DNA of 6,423 nucleotides from an uncultured Oscillibacter sp. (GTDB lineage: Bacteria; Bacillota; Clostridia; Oscillospirales; Oscillospiraceae), in assembly GCF_910584465.1 (NCBI RefSeq), contig NZ_CAJUBK010000091.1, forward strand, positions 1-6,423, in the 5' to 3' direction. This document shows positions 1-4,555 of this stretch, piece by piece (within the stretch, counting starts at the first letter, position 1; each line of letters starts with the position of its first letter). A program made the position numbers and the translations under genes. The notes under the pieces were generated by a model that had not been told where the DNA came from, did no database searches, and saw only the letters and a list, made by a program, of their open reading frames with translations.

Positions 1-246
1 GACGGGCAGGGTGGTGTTGGCGGCGACGGCCCCCGCCAGGTGGGCGGCCATGCCGGCGGCGCAGATGATGACGCCGAACCCGTTCTTCCGGGCGTGGGAG
101 GCGAAGTCCGCCACCTGGGCGGGGCTGCGGTGGGCGCTCATGATATGGGCCTCGTAGGGGATGCCGAAGGCGTCCAGCTGGGCGCAGGCGGCCCGGACGG
201 TGGGCCAGTCGGAGTCGGAGCCCATGAGCACGGCGACTTTCTTCAT
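1..246 (-). CDS. purE: PurE, N5-carboxyaminoimidazole ribonucleotide mutase (5' part only)
   Basis: Cytoplasmic enzyme of de novo purine synthesis. Class I PurE moves the carboxyl group of N5-CAIR to make CAIR. Only the first 82 residues are in the window; the rest (the family is about 160-170 residues) runs off the left edge. Visible signatures are the N-terminal strand and phosphate-binding loop MGSDSDWPT (residues 8-16), the SAHRSP motif (about 37-42) and the AAGMAAHLAG segment (about 63-72), followed by a conserved TLPV. The second motif has Met and Ala where many class I enzymes have Gly or Lys and Pro, which I read as normal variation. The ATG at 246 is preceded by AAAGGAGA about 8 nt upstream. 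The gene lies 34 bp after the GntR regulator on the same strand with no terminator between them, so the two are probably co-transcribed. Other pur genes may follow to the left, outside the window. Confidence 0.95.
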   Translation of the reverse strand, partial: MKKVAVLMGSDSDWPTVRAACAQLDAFGIPYEAHIMSAHRSPAQVADFASHARKNGFGVIICAAGMAAHLAGAVAANTTLPV

Positions 247-280
247 AGCGTGTCTCCTTTCAAAACAAGGCGTGTACCGG

Positions 281-1006
281 TCACAGCTTTTTCCGCATGA
301 CCGTATGGCGGAACATGCCGTCGGCGAAATACTCGGCGGAACAGAACACCGGCTTGCCGTCGATGTCGTAGTCCACCTCTTCCATGTACAGCAAAGGCGC
401 GCCCAAAGGCACCTGGAGCAGCCCCGCCAGCGCTTCGTCCGCCGGGACGGCCCGCAGGTCCGTCAGGTCCAGATAGGGGTATACGCCGCAGATCTCCTGC
501 AGGAAGTGGAAGATGGGGAGCTTCAGGTCCTCCTCGGTGTAATCCCCCCGGACCAGGGCCTTCTCGAGGACGTCCTCGCAGTAGATGGCGGGCCGTCCGT
601 CGGCGGTGCAGAGGCGGGAGACCCGGAGCACGGGCGTCCCCACAGGGATCCGGAGCTGGGCGGCGGTCTTCTCGTCCGCCGGTCCCTCGGCGGTGCGGAT
701 GGAGGCCACCGCCGGGACGTGGCCGTTCTGCCGGATCATGTCCAGGAACTCCACCTCGATGTCCATCCGGGTCTGGACGTCCAGCACGTGGCGGTTGATG
801 ATGGTGCCCACACCGTGGCGGCGGGTGATGAAGCCCTCCCGCTCCAGGGAGGCCAGGATGTCCCGCAGCTGGGTGCGGCTGATGCCCAGCTTGACGCAGA
901 GGACGCTCTCCCGGGGGAGACGCTCGCAGCGGGCGTATTCGCCGGTGCGCATGGAAGCCAGCAGCTGGGCGCGGATGGCCTTGGTATGGGACATGTGACT
1001 GTTCAT
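281..1006 (-). CDS. GntR-family transcriptional regulator with UTRA effector domain (HutC subfamily)
   Basis: A 241-residue DNA-binding regulator. Residues about 4-72 form the GntR winged helix-turn-helix: LPRES at 30-34, the recognition helix region around SRTQLRDILASLEREG, and the wing GFITRRHGVGT at 58-68. Residues about 95-235 match the UTRA small-molecule-binding fold, with the typical VLRVSRLCTADGRPAIY stretch at 126-142 and the late VDYDIDGKPVFCSAEY segment (211-226). The frame is open 33 codons further upstream, but the ATG at 1006 is chosen because GAGGTG lies about 8 nt before it and the expected start of transcription (near 1070) lies inside that extension. An alternative ATG at 994 has a poorer ribosome site. 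The gene sits directly before purE, so the natural inference is a regulator of purine synthesis or salvage that also controls itself. The ligand cannot be read from the sequence. Confidence 0.92.
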   Translation of the reverse strand: MNSHMSHTKAIRAQLLASMRTGEYARCERLPRESVLCVKLGISRTQLRDILASLEREGFITRRHGVGTIINRHVLDVQTRMDIEVEFLDMIRQNGHVPAVASIRTAEGPADEKTAAQLRIPVGTPVLRVSRLCTADGRPAIYCEDVLEKALVRGDYTEEDLKLPIFHFLQEICGVYPYLDLTDLRAVPADEALAGLLQVPLGAPLLYMEEVDYDIDGKPVFCSAEYFADGMFRHTVMRKKL

Positions 1007-1063
1007 TCCGAACACCTCGCTCGTGATGGGATCCCGGGGAAGGGGCCCTCCCGCCTCGGCGGG

Positions 1064-1078
1064 ATAGGTCATACCTAT
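1064..1078. promoter_or_regulatory. Palindromic operator candidate of the GntR regulator
   Basis: ATAGGT-CAT-ACCTAT is a perfect inverted repeat with 6-bp arms and a 3-bp centre. It overlaps the end of the -10 box and the predicted transcription start of gntR-purE, where a bound repressor would block RNA polymerase. GntR/HutC-type regulators commonly bind short palindromes with GT and AC half-sites and often repress their own gene. The site is seen in the sequence; the assignment to this regulator is inferred from position. Confidence 0.6.
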
Positions 1079-1105
1079 TGTATCGGTTTCCGGAGCAGAC
1101 CGCAA
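1077..1105 (-). promoter_or_regulatory. Promoter of the gntR-purE unit
   Basis: On the minus strand, TTGCGG (1105-1100) is followed after exactly 17 nt by TACAAT (1082-1077), a good housekeeping-sigma promoter. Transcription would start near 1070, giving a leader of about 65 nt that contains a small GC hairpin (CCCGCC/GGCGGG at 1050-1063). No riboswitch motif known to me is visible in this leader. Confidence 0.65.
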
Positions 1106-1167
1106 TTGACAAAATGAACAGTTCCCAGCCCCCTCGGATCGTCGAGTTATGATATATTTTCAGGAGC

Positions 1168-1218
1168 CCCCTCCCCGGCGGGAGGGGCCCCTCCCGTAAC
1201 GCTCCTCCCCGGCGGGGA
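1168..1218. repeat. Cluster of overlapping GC-rich inverted and direct repeats
   Basis: This lies in the 289-bp gap between the 3D-protein gene and gntR. CCCCTCCC (1168-1175) pairs with GGGAGGGG (1180-1187), which also forms a perfect 16-bp palindrome with CCCCTCCC at 1188-1195. TCCCC/GGGGA (1206-1210 and 1214-1218) forms a further small hairpin. CTCCCCGGCGGG occurs twice, at 1171-1182 and 1205-1216. None is followed by a T-run in either direction. No supported gene lies here. Confidence 0.5.
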
Positions 1219-1249
1219 TGGTCCGTCACCGGTTTGCCTTTCGACGCGC

Positions 1250-1280
1250 TGAGGCCCCCGGCGTTTCGCCGGGGGCCTCA
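1250..1280 (-). terminator. Strong hairpin after the 3D-protein gene, probable transcription end
   Basis: A perfect 14-bp inverted repeat, TGAGGCCCCCGGCG at 1250-1263 and its complement at 1267-1280, has a 3-nt loop (AAA on the minus strand). It begins 15 bp after the stop codon of the 3D-domain gene. It lacks the U-tract of a classical intrinsic terminator, so it may need Rho or may mainly protect the 3' end, but its position fits a transcript end. Confidence 0.55.
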
Positions 1281-1295
1281 TGGACGGTCGTCCCG

Positions 1296-2369
1296 TCATT
1301 CCAATAGATAGACCGTGCAGCTCCGCCGGCCGAACTGGATGCACTCGTCGTAAGAGTCGTAGTAGAGGTCGATCGTGCTGCCCTTGACGCCGGTGTCCTC
1401 CGCCACGGCCAGGCCGTAGACGATGCCGCCGGCAACGATATACATCCGGGTGCCCAGGGGGATGACGCTCTTGTCCACGGCCACGGTGCCCACATGGACG
1501 GCGGTGCCGCTGGCGGTGACGGTGCCCACGCCGTCGTATCCGGTGGTGTAGGCGGTGGCGGTCATGGAGCGGACGCTGGAGTAGCGCAGGACGGTGCCGT
1601 CTCCCAGGGTCAGGGTGCCGCCGCCTCCGGCGTCTTCACGGACGCCGGCGATGCCGCCTCCGGTCCCGCCTTCCGTCAAGGCGGGGGCCGCCTCCGCGGG
1701 CTCAGGGTCGGGAGCGGGCTTGGCGGTGCCGTAGCGCACGATCTCGTCCACGGCGGTGTTGGACAGCTCCTCCACGAACCGGCGGGAGAGCCGGGCGCCG
1801 TTGGACCAGACGGCCTCGTAGACGGAGGAGCGCACGCCGTCCGCGCCCGCCTGGACCACCGTCTCCTCGCCCTCCGGCATCCCGGGGTCGGCGATGCGCC
1901 GGGTGACGGCGGGGGCCTCCTCGGTCACATATTCGTGATAGGTGAGCTCGGAGGAGATGTCCAGCTCCGCGCCGGCATCGGTGAGCTCCACGCCGATCGT
2001 CTCCCGGGGGCCGGGATCGATGTGCAGCCGGGAGAGGAGGGAGGAGATGCTCTCCTTGCGGGAGCGGACCGTCAGGTCCGTGTCCCCGTGGCGGATGGTG
2101 ACGGCGGCGCCCTCCCGCAGGATGAGGTCGTAGCCCCGGCCGCCGTTGGAGAGGTAGAGCATCTGGGAGGAGAGGTCCCGGGGGGCCTCCCGGGCCTGGC
2201 CGAGGAGGATGGCCGCCTCGCCGGTCTTCGAGCCGGCGGTGAGGTACAGGGAGTCGGCCCATCCGGTGGCGGAGAGGCCGGTGACCGCAGCGACGAGCAG
2301 GCAGAAAAGCAGCATGCTGCCGCGGCGGAACAGGGTGCGCAGCAAATGTGGTCGTTGTTCAGAGTTCAT
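1296..2369 (-). CDS. Secreted G5/3D-domain cell-wall protein (YabE/YocH-like)
   Basis: A 357-residue exported protein predicted to act on or bind peptidoglycan outside the membrane. Basic residues (RTLFRRG) precede a hydrophobic signal or anchor segment at 18-36. Residues about 84-125 resemble the DUF348 repeat seen in YabE, residues about 141-214 match a G5 domain (EELSNTAVDEIVRYGT at its end), and 215-265 is a Pro/Ala- then Gly-rich linker. The C-terminal 3D domain (269-356) has all three name-giving aspartates: D299 in TVAVDKSVIPLG, D325 in AEDTG and D334 in IDLYYDS. The 3D fold is related to the double-psi barrel of MltA-type lytic transglycosylases, so wall cleavage is plausible, but activity of this protein is inferred. 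The ATG at 2369 has a textbook AGGAGG 8 nt upstream. It stands alone between its own promoter and a hairpin. Confidence 0.92.
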   Translation of the reverse strand: MNSEQRPHLLRTLFRRGSMLLFCLLVAAVTGLSATGWADSLYLTAGSKTGEAAILLGQAREAPRDLSSQMLYLSNGGRGYDLILREGAAVTIRHGDTDLTVRSRKESISSLLSRLHIDPGPRETIGVELTDAGAELDISSELTYHEYVTEEAPAVTRRIADPGMPEGEETVVQAGADGVRSSVYEAVWSNGARLSRRFVEELSNTAVDEIVRYGTAKPAPDPEPAEAAPALTEGGTGGGIAGVREDAGGGGTLTLGDGTVLRYSSVRSMTATAYTTGYDGVGTVTASGTAVHVGTVAVDKSVIPLGTRMYIVAGGIVYGLAVAEDTGVKGSTIDLYYDSYDECIQFGRRSCTVYLLE

Positions 2370-2486
2370 GATCGCAGCCTCCTATAAGGTCGTTCCACGG
2401 CAGAGGCGCGGGCTCCCGCCCTGGGCCGCTCCGCTCGGGGGCGGCGGGACGCCTTGCCGGTCCCCGCTGGGGGGAGTATTGCGCGG

Positions 2487-2506
2487 CCGCCTTCCTGGGA
2501 AGGCGG
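2487..2506 (-). other. Leader hairpin of the 3D-protein transcript
   Basis: CCGCCTTCC-TG-GGAAGGCGG is a perfect 9-bp inverted repeat in the roughly 165-nt untranslated leader of the 3D-domain gene. The stretch 2370-2535 also holds other GC-rich potential stems. I looked for the conserved parts of the c-di-AMP (ydaO) riboswitch, which often precedes wall-hydrolase genes, and did not find them. The hairpin could be a stabilising or attenuating structure; no U-tract follows. Confidence 0.45.
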
Positions 2507-2508
2507 TC

Positions 2509-2523
2509 TGTAACCTTTGTTAC
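2509..2523. promoter_or_regulatory. Paired TGTWAC half-sites in the leader (possible WalR-like site)
   Basis: TGTAAC (2509-2514) and TGTTAC (2518-2523) are direct repeats separated by 3 nt, and together contain the inverted repeat GTAAC-N4-GTTAC. Each half matches the TGTWAH half-site of the Firmicute cell-wall regulator WalR, but the canonical spacer is 5 nt. The site lies about 12-25 nt after the predicted start of transcription. The assignment is tentative. Confidence 0.3.
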
Positions 2524-2541
2524 CAAAGAGAAGATGCAACT

Positions 2542-2571
2542 AATATACAACATATCATACGCTATTGTCAA
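2542..2571 (-). promoter_or_regulatory. Promoter of the 3D-domain gene
   Basis: On the minus strand, a perfect TTGACA (2571-2566) is followed after 18 nt by TATATT (2547-2542). The surroundings are strikingly AT-rich compared with the genes. Transcription would start near 2535, about 165 nt before the ATG. Confidence is good for the -35 box and moderate for the exact -10. Confidence 0.65.
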
Positions 2572-2714
2572 TAATTTTTGAATTTATAGGAATTATTTTC
2601 CCTGTTTTAGATCGGTTTAGACAAGAGCTGACTGGAAAATATTCTGCGGCGGACGTGGAAAAGTTACAAAATGGTAACGAAAAAAGGGGAAGGAAGGGGA
2701 TGGCCACGGCATAG
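2572..2714. other. AT-rich intergenic stretch with a WalR-like palindrome at 2663-2679
   Basis: This is the upstream part of the gap between xre and the 3D-domain gene (2370-2753 as a whole). It is AT-rich and shows no supported coding region. CGTTAC-N5-TGTAAC on the minus strand (2679-2663) matches 11 of the 12 defined positions of the WalR direct-repeat box TGTWAH-N5-TGTWAH and is also a GTTAC/GTAAC inverted repeat. It lies about 92 bp upstream of the -35 box. A weak plus-strand promoter-like pair (TAGACA, 16 nt, TATTCT, near 2616-2643) is probably chance. Confidence 0.3.
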
Positions 2715-2739
2715 AAAAAAGCCGCCGGGGACCGGCGGC
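2715..2739 (-). terminator. Intrinsic terminator of the xre gene
   Basis: On the minus strand GCCGCCGG (2739-2732), a 3-nt loop and CCGGCGGC (2728-2721) are followed at once by TTTTTT (2720-2715). It starts 14 bp after the stop codon. This is a textbook Rho-independent terminator and separates xre from the 3D-domain gene. Confidence 0.9.
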
Positions 2740-2753
2740 GGGGCGCGTATCCT

Positions 2754-2990
2754 TTAGATACGGTCTTCGAAGAAGTCACAGACGGATACGTTCAGGAGGT
2801 TCGCCATGCGGAAGAGCATGGGGAGAGAGATGCCGGCGACTTTTTTGCCGTTGTTGGCCTCGATGCGGCTGAGGAACCCGATGCTGCAGCCGACCAGACT
2901 GGAAAACTGTTCTTGAGTCAACCCGGCTTTCTTGCGGTAGAAGGCGATCCGCAACCCAAGCATCCGGTATTGCTCACGGTATTCTTCCAT
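2754..2990 (-). CDS. Small stand-alone Xre/Cro-type HTH regulator
   Basis: A 78-residue protein that is almost entirely one Cro/CI helix-turn-helix domain. LGLRIAFYRKKAGLTQEQFSS is helices 1-2, LVGCSIGFLSRIEAN the recognition helix and following turn, and ISLPMLFRMANLLNVSVCDFF the typical closing helices, in which the residues before FFED fit the family's end. There is no effector or protease domain, so it resembles phage-type or toxin-antitoxin-type regulators and small chromosomal Xre proteins. A GTG at 2999 in the same frame would add three residues, but it lies only 1 nt after GGGAG, whereas the ATG at 2990 lies 10 nt after it, so the ATG is preferred. It is divergent from the small gene at 3123 and shares its control region with it, so self-regulation and control of that neighbour are plausible. 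The target is not known. Confidence 0.85.
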   Translation of the reverse strand: MEEYREQYRMLGLRIAFYRKKAGLTQEQFSSLVGCSIGFLSRIEANNGKKVAGISLPMLFRMANLLNVSVCDFFEDRI

Positions 2991-3014
2991 TTTGCACACG
3001 CTCCCTTTCCATTT

Positions 3015-3076
3015 ATAGTAGCATGTGACAAAAAGAGAGTGTTACTACTAAATACATTTGATTTACGATGTGACAA
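3015..3076 (-). promoter_or_regulatory. Promoter region of xre (two candidates)
   Basis: Two minus-strand readings are possible. One is an extended -10, TGC-TACTAT (box at 3020-3015), giving a start near 3008 just before the ribosome site but with a poor -35. The other is TTGTCA (3076-3071), 16 nt, TATTTA (3054-3049), which overlaps the plus-strand promoter face to face. The sequence alone does not decide between them. Confidence 0.4.
3023..3076 (+). repeat. Direct repeat ATGTGACAA in the divergent control region
   Basis: ATGTGACAA occurs at 3023-3031 and again at 3068-3076, 45 bp apart. TAGTA/TACTA motifs accompany the repeats (TAGTA at 3016-3020, TACTACTA at 3043-3050, AGTAGTA near 3077-3082). 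These lie over both sets of promoter boxes and are candidate binding sites for the Xre or RHH protein. Confidence 0.45.
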
Positions 3077-3086
3077 GTAGTATAAT
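3058..3086 (+). promoter_or_regulatory. Promoter of the small RHH-like gene
   Basis: TTGATT (3058-3063), exactly 17 nt, then a perfect TATAAT (3081-3086). The expected start is about 3093. An ATG at 3096 would be nearly leaderless, which supports translation from the GTG at 3123 instead. Confidence 0.75.
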
Positions 3087-3122
3087 CTATCTATTATGGA
3101 TAAAGAAAGGACGGATGGGGCC

Positions 3123-3293
3123 GTGAAAAAGGTGACGTTCAAGATGGAGGATTTCCTCTATGACTTCTACAGGAAGGTCGGCGAGAAGTCCGAGCGGACA
3201 GCGGAACAGGTGATGAACGACACGCTGTTCCGGTTCGCGAGGGACGCTTCCCTGCGGACTGCCGGCAAGGGAGGAGAGCAGGGGGATCCCTGA
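3123..3293 (+). CDS. Small ribbon-helix-helix-like protein
   Basis: A 56-residue protein from the GTG at 3123. Its start MKKVTFKM looks like a DNA-contacting beta strand. It is followed by a helix (EDFLYDFYRKVGEKSE), a short RT turn, and a second helix (AEQVMNDTLFRFARDA), the plan of Arc/MetJ/CopG-type ribbon-helix-helix proteins. A short polar tail rich in Gly and Lys ends it. The GTG has AAGGA 11 nt upstream. The same frame is open to an ATG at 3096, adding nine residues (MDKERTDGA), but that codon lies only about 3 nt from the predicted transcript start. The domain call is from secondary-structure pattern, not a recognised family signature. It may act as a DNA-binding partner of the divergent xre; no toxin gene is adjacent. 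Its base composition is like that of the neighbouring genes, but its promoter region is AT-rich. Confidence 0.65.
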   Translation: MKKVTFKMEDFLYDFYRKVGEKSERTAEQVMNDTLFRFARDASLRTAGKGGEQGDP

Positions 3294-3304
3294 TTTGTCG
3301 AAGA

Positions 3305-3333
3305 CGAGAGGGACCCCTCCTGGGTCCCTCTCG
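3305..3333 (+). terminator. Hairpin after the RHH-like gene, possible terminator
   Basis: CGAGAGGGACCC (3305-3316), loop CTCCT, and a perfect 12-bp complement (3322-3333), starting 11 bp after the stop codon. No T-run follows directly, so termination would be Rho-dependent or the stem may be an mRNA 3' end. A second stem, CTCCTTC/GAAGGAG (3342-3360), has a T6 run 7 nt further on. Confidence 0.5.
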
Positions 3334-3384
3334 CAACGTTCCTCCTTCCGGTCGAAGGAGCCTCTGCTTTTTTCGGCGCTCCGG

Positions 3385-3409
3385 GCCCGCCGGACGGCGG
3401 GCTCCTTTT
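3385..3409 (+). terminator. Probable intrinsic terminator upstream of dusB
   Basis: GCCCGCCG-GA-CGGCGGGC (3385-3402) is followed by TCCTTTT (3403-3409). With the two earlier stems it makes a series of hairpins in the 266-bp gap between the RHH-like gene and dusB, so read-through into dusB is probably limited. Nothing else is recognised in this gap before the dusB promoter. Confidence 0.5.
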
Positions 3410-3484
3410 CTTGCAGCAGCTCCTCCCGCCGGGCGGAGGGGGAGGAGGCCGGCCCGGGAGATCCCTCTTGGCGGGAGAAGGACG

Positions 3485-3513
3485 TAGACTTTCTTGCGAG
3501 ATCGTGTTATGAT
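3485..3513 (+). promoter_or_regulatory. Promoter of the dusB-sigma-anti-sigma operon
   Basis: TAGACT (3485-3490), 17 nt, TATGAT (3508-3513): a housekeeping-type promoter with 4 of 6 and 5 of 6 consensus bases. Transcription would start near 3520, about 40 nt before the dusB ATG. It does not look like an ECF-sigma promoter. Confidence 0.6.
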
Positions 3514-3559
3514 GATACTCCATGAAAGGATCCCCCTTCGGGAGAGAGGAGCCCTCCCT

Positions 3560-4555
3560 ATGAACATTGGGAACGTCACGATCGATTCGAAGCTGGCCCT
3601 GGCCCCCATGGCCGGGGTCACCGACGCCGCCTTCCGCCAGCTCTGCGCCGAGCTGGGCGCGGGCTACACCTGTACGGAGCTGATCTCCTCCAAGGCCCTT
3701 TGCTACAAGGACAAGAAGACCTTCGGCCTCCTGCGCCAGTTCCCGGGGGAGCACCCCGCCGCCGTGCAGATCTTCGGCAGCGACCCCGTCTGCATGGCCG
3801 AGGCCGCCCAGATCGCCGTCGAGCACACCGGGGCGGACATCCTGGACATCAACATGGGCTGTCCCATGGGCAAGATCGTCAACAACGGCGACGGCGCCGC
3901 CCTGATGAAGGACCCCGACAAGGCGGGCCGCATCATGGAGGCCGTGGTGAGGGCGGCCGGGGTCCCCGTCACCGCCAAGTTCCGCCGGGGCTGGGACATG
4001 GGGAGCTGCAACTGCGTGGAGTTCGCTCAGGTCCTGGAGCAGGCCGGGGCCTCCGCCGTGGCGGTCCATGGCCGGACCCGGGCCCAGGTCTATGGCGGGC
4101 AGGCGGACTGGAACTGCATCCGGGCCGTGAAGGAGGCCGTTTCCATCCCCGTCCTCGCCAACGGCGACATCTGGGAGCCGGAGGACGCCGTGCGTATCCT
4201 GCGGCACACCGGGGCGGACATGGCCATGATCGGCCGGGGCTGCTTTGGGGATCCTTGGATCTTCCGGCGGGCGGAGGCGGCGCTGGAGGGGAGGCCGATC
4301 CCGCCCCGGCCGCCCCTGGCGGAGCGCTGCGACCTGGCCGTGCGGCAGTTCGAGCTGGCGGCGGAGCACAAGGGCGAGCGGGCGGCAGTCCTGGAGGCCC
4401 GGCGGCATTACTGCTGGTACCTCAAGGGCGTGCCTCACGCCAATTATTATAAGGAGCAGATCGTCCGGATGGACACGTTAGAAGATGTGTACCGGGTGAC
4501 CCGGGGCATCAAGCGGGACCTCCGGGATGAGCGGCGGAGAGAGGAGGGGCCATGA
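3560..4555 (+). CDS. dusB: tRNA-dihydrouridine synthase, DusB family
   Basis: An FMN enzyme of 331 residues that reduces uridines in the tRNA D-loop to dihydrouridine with NADPH. The TIM-barrel signatures appear in order: LAPMAGVTDAAFR (14-26, flavin-binding start), TELISSKAL (39-47), VQIFGSDP (69-76), DINMGCPMGKIVNNGDGAAL (96-115) with the catalytic Cys at 101, K140 in TAKFRRGWD, H170 in VHGRTRAQVYGG, then NGDIW (201-205) and MIGRGCFGDPWIF (223-235). The helical tRNA-binding C-terminus ends with RHYCWYLKGV and the NYYKEQI region. Length is normal for DusB. The frame is open further upstream, but the ATG at 3560 gives the family's usual N-terminus and has GAGAGGAG 8 nt before it. Its TGA overlaps the sigma gene's ATG (ATGA), so the two are translationally coupled. 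The exact target positions in tRNA cannot be read from the sequence. Confidence 0.95.
   Translation: MNIGNVTIDSKLALAPMAGVTDAAFRQLCAELGAGYTCTELISSKALCYKDKKTFGLLRQFPGEHPAAVQIFGSDPVCMAEAAQIAVEHTGADILDINMGCPMGKIVNNGDGAALMKDPDKAGRIMEAVVRAAGVPVTAKFRRGWDMGSCNCVEFAQVLEQAGASAVAVHGRTRAQVYGGQADWNCIRAVKEAVSIPVLANGDIWEPEDAVRILRHTGADMAMIGRGCFGDPWIFRRAEAALEGRPIPPRPPLAERCDLAVRQFELAAEHKGERAAVLEARRHYCWYLKGVPHANYYKEQIVRMDTLEDVYRVTRGIKRDLRDERRREEGP

Noticed and set aside
161..1117. Long plus-strand open frame (318 codons) opposite gntR and purE
   Set aside because: It is antisense to two well-supported genes, has no ribosome site, and its His/Gln/Gly/Arg-rich composition is typical of a shadow frame in GC-rich DNA.
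1106..1153. Plus-strand promoter from TTGACA (1106) and TATGAT (1148)
   Set aside because: The boxes are 36 nt apart, far from the 17 nt needed, and no -35-like hexamer stands at the right distance from TATGAT.
1219..1308. Short plus-strand frame of about 29 codons after GGGG
   Set aside because: It crosses the hairpin at 1250-1280, has no convincing ribosome site and no conserved-looking sequence.
1494..2387. Plus-strand open frame opposite the 3D-domain gene
   Set aside because: Gly/Ala/Val-rich translation without domain pattern, antisense to a gene with complete G5 and 3D signatures.
2370..2535. c-di-AMP (ydaO) riboswitch before the 3D-domain gene
   Set aside because: The gene type made it likely, but the conserved GGGGTGAATCC-like and CAGCTAACCTCG-like segments are absent.
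2754..3293. Toxin-antitoxin module made of the xre and RHH-like genes
   Set aside because: Both look like DNA-binding proteins, they are divergent rather than in one operon, and neither neighbour resembles a toxin.
3167..4438. 423-codon minus-strand open frame opposite dusB
   Set aside because: It runs across an intergenic region and a real gene; the protein has no recognisable motif and there is no ribosome site or promoter.
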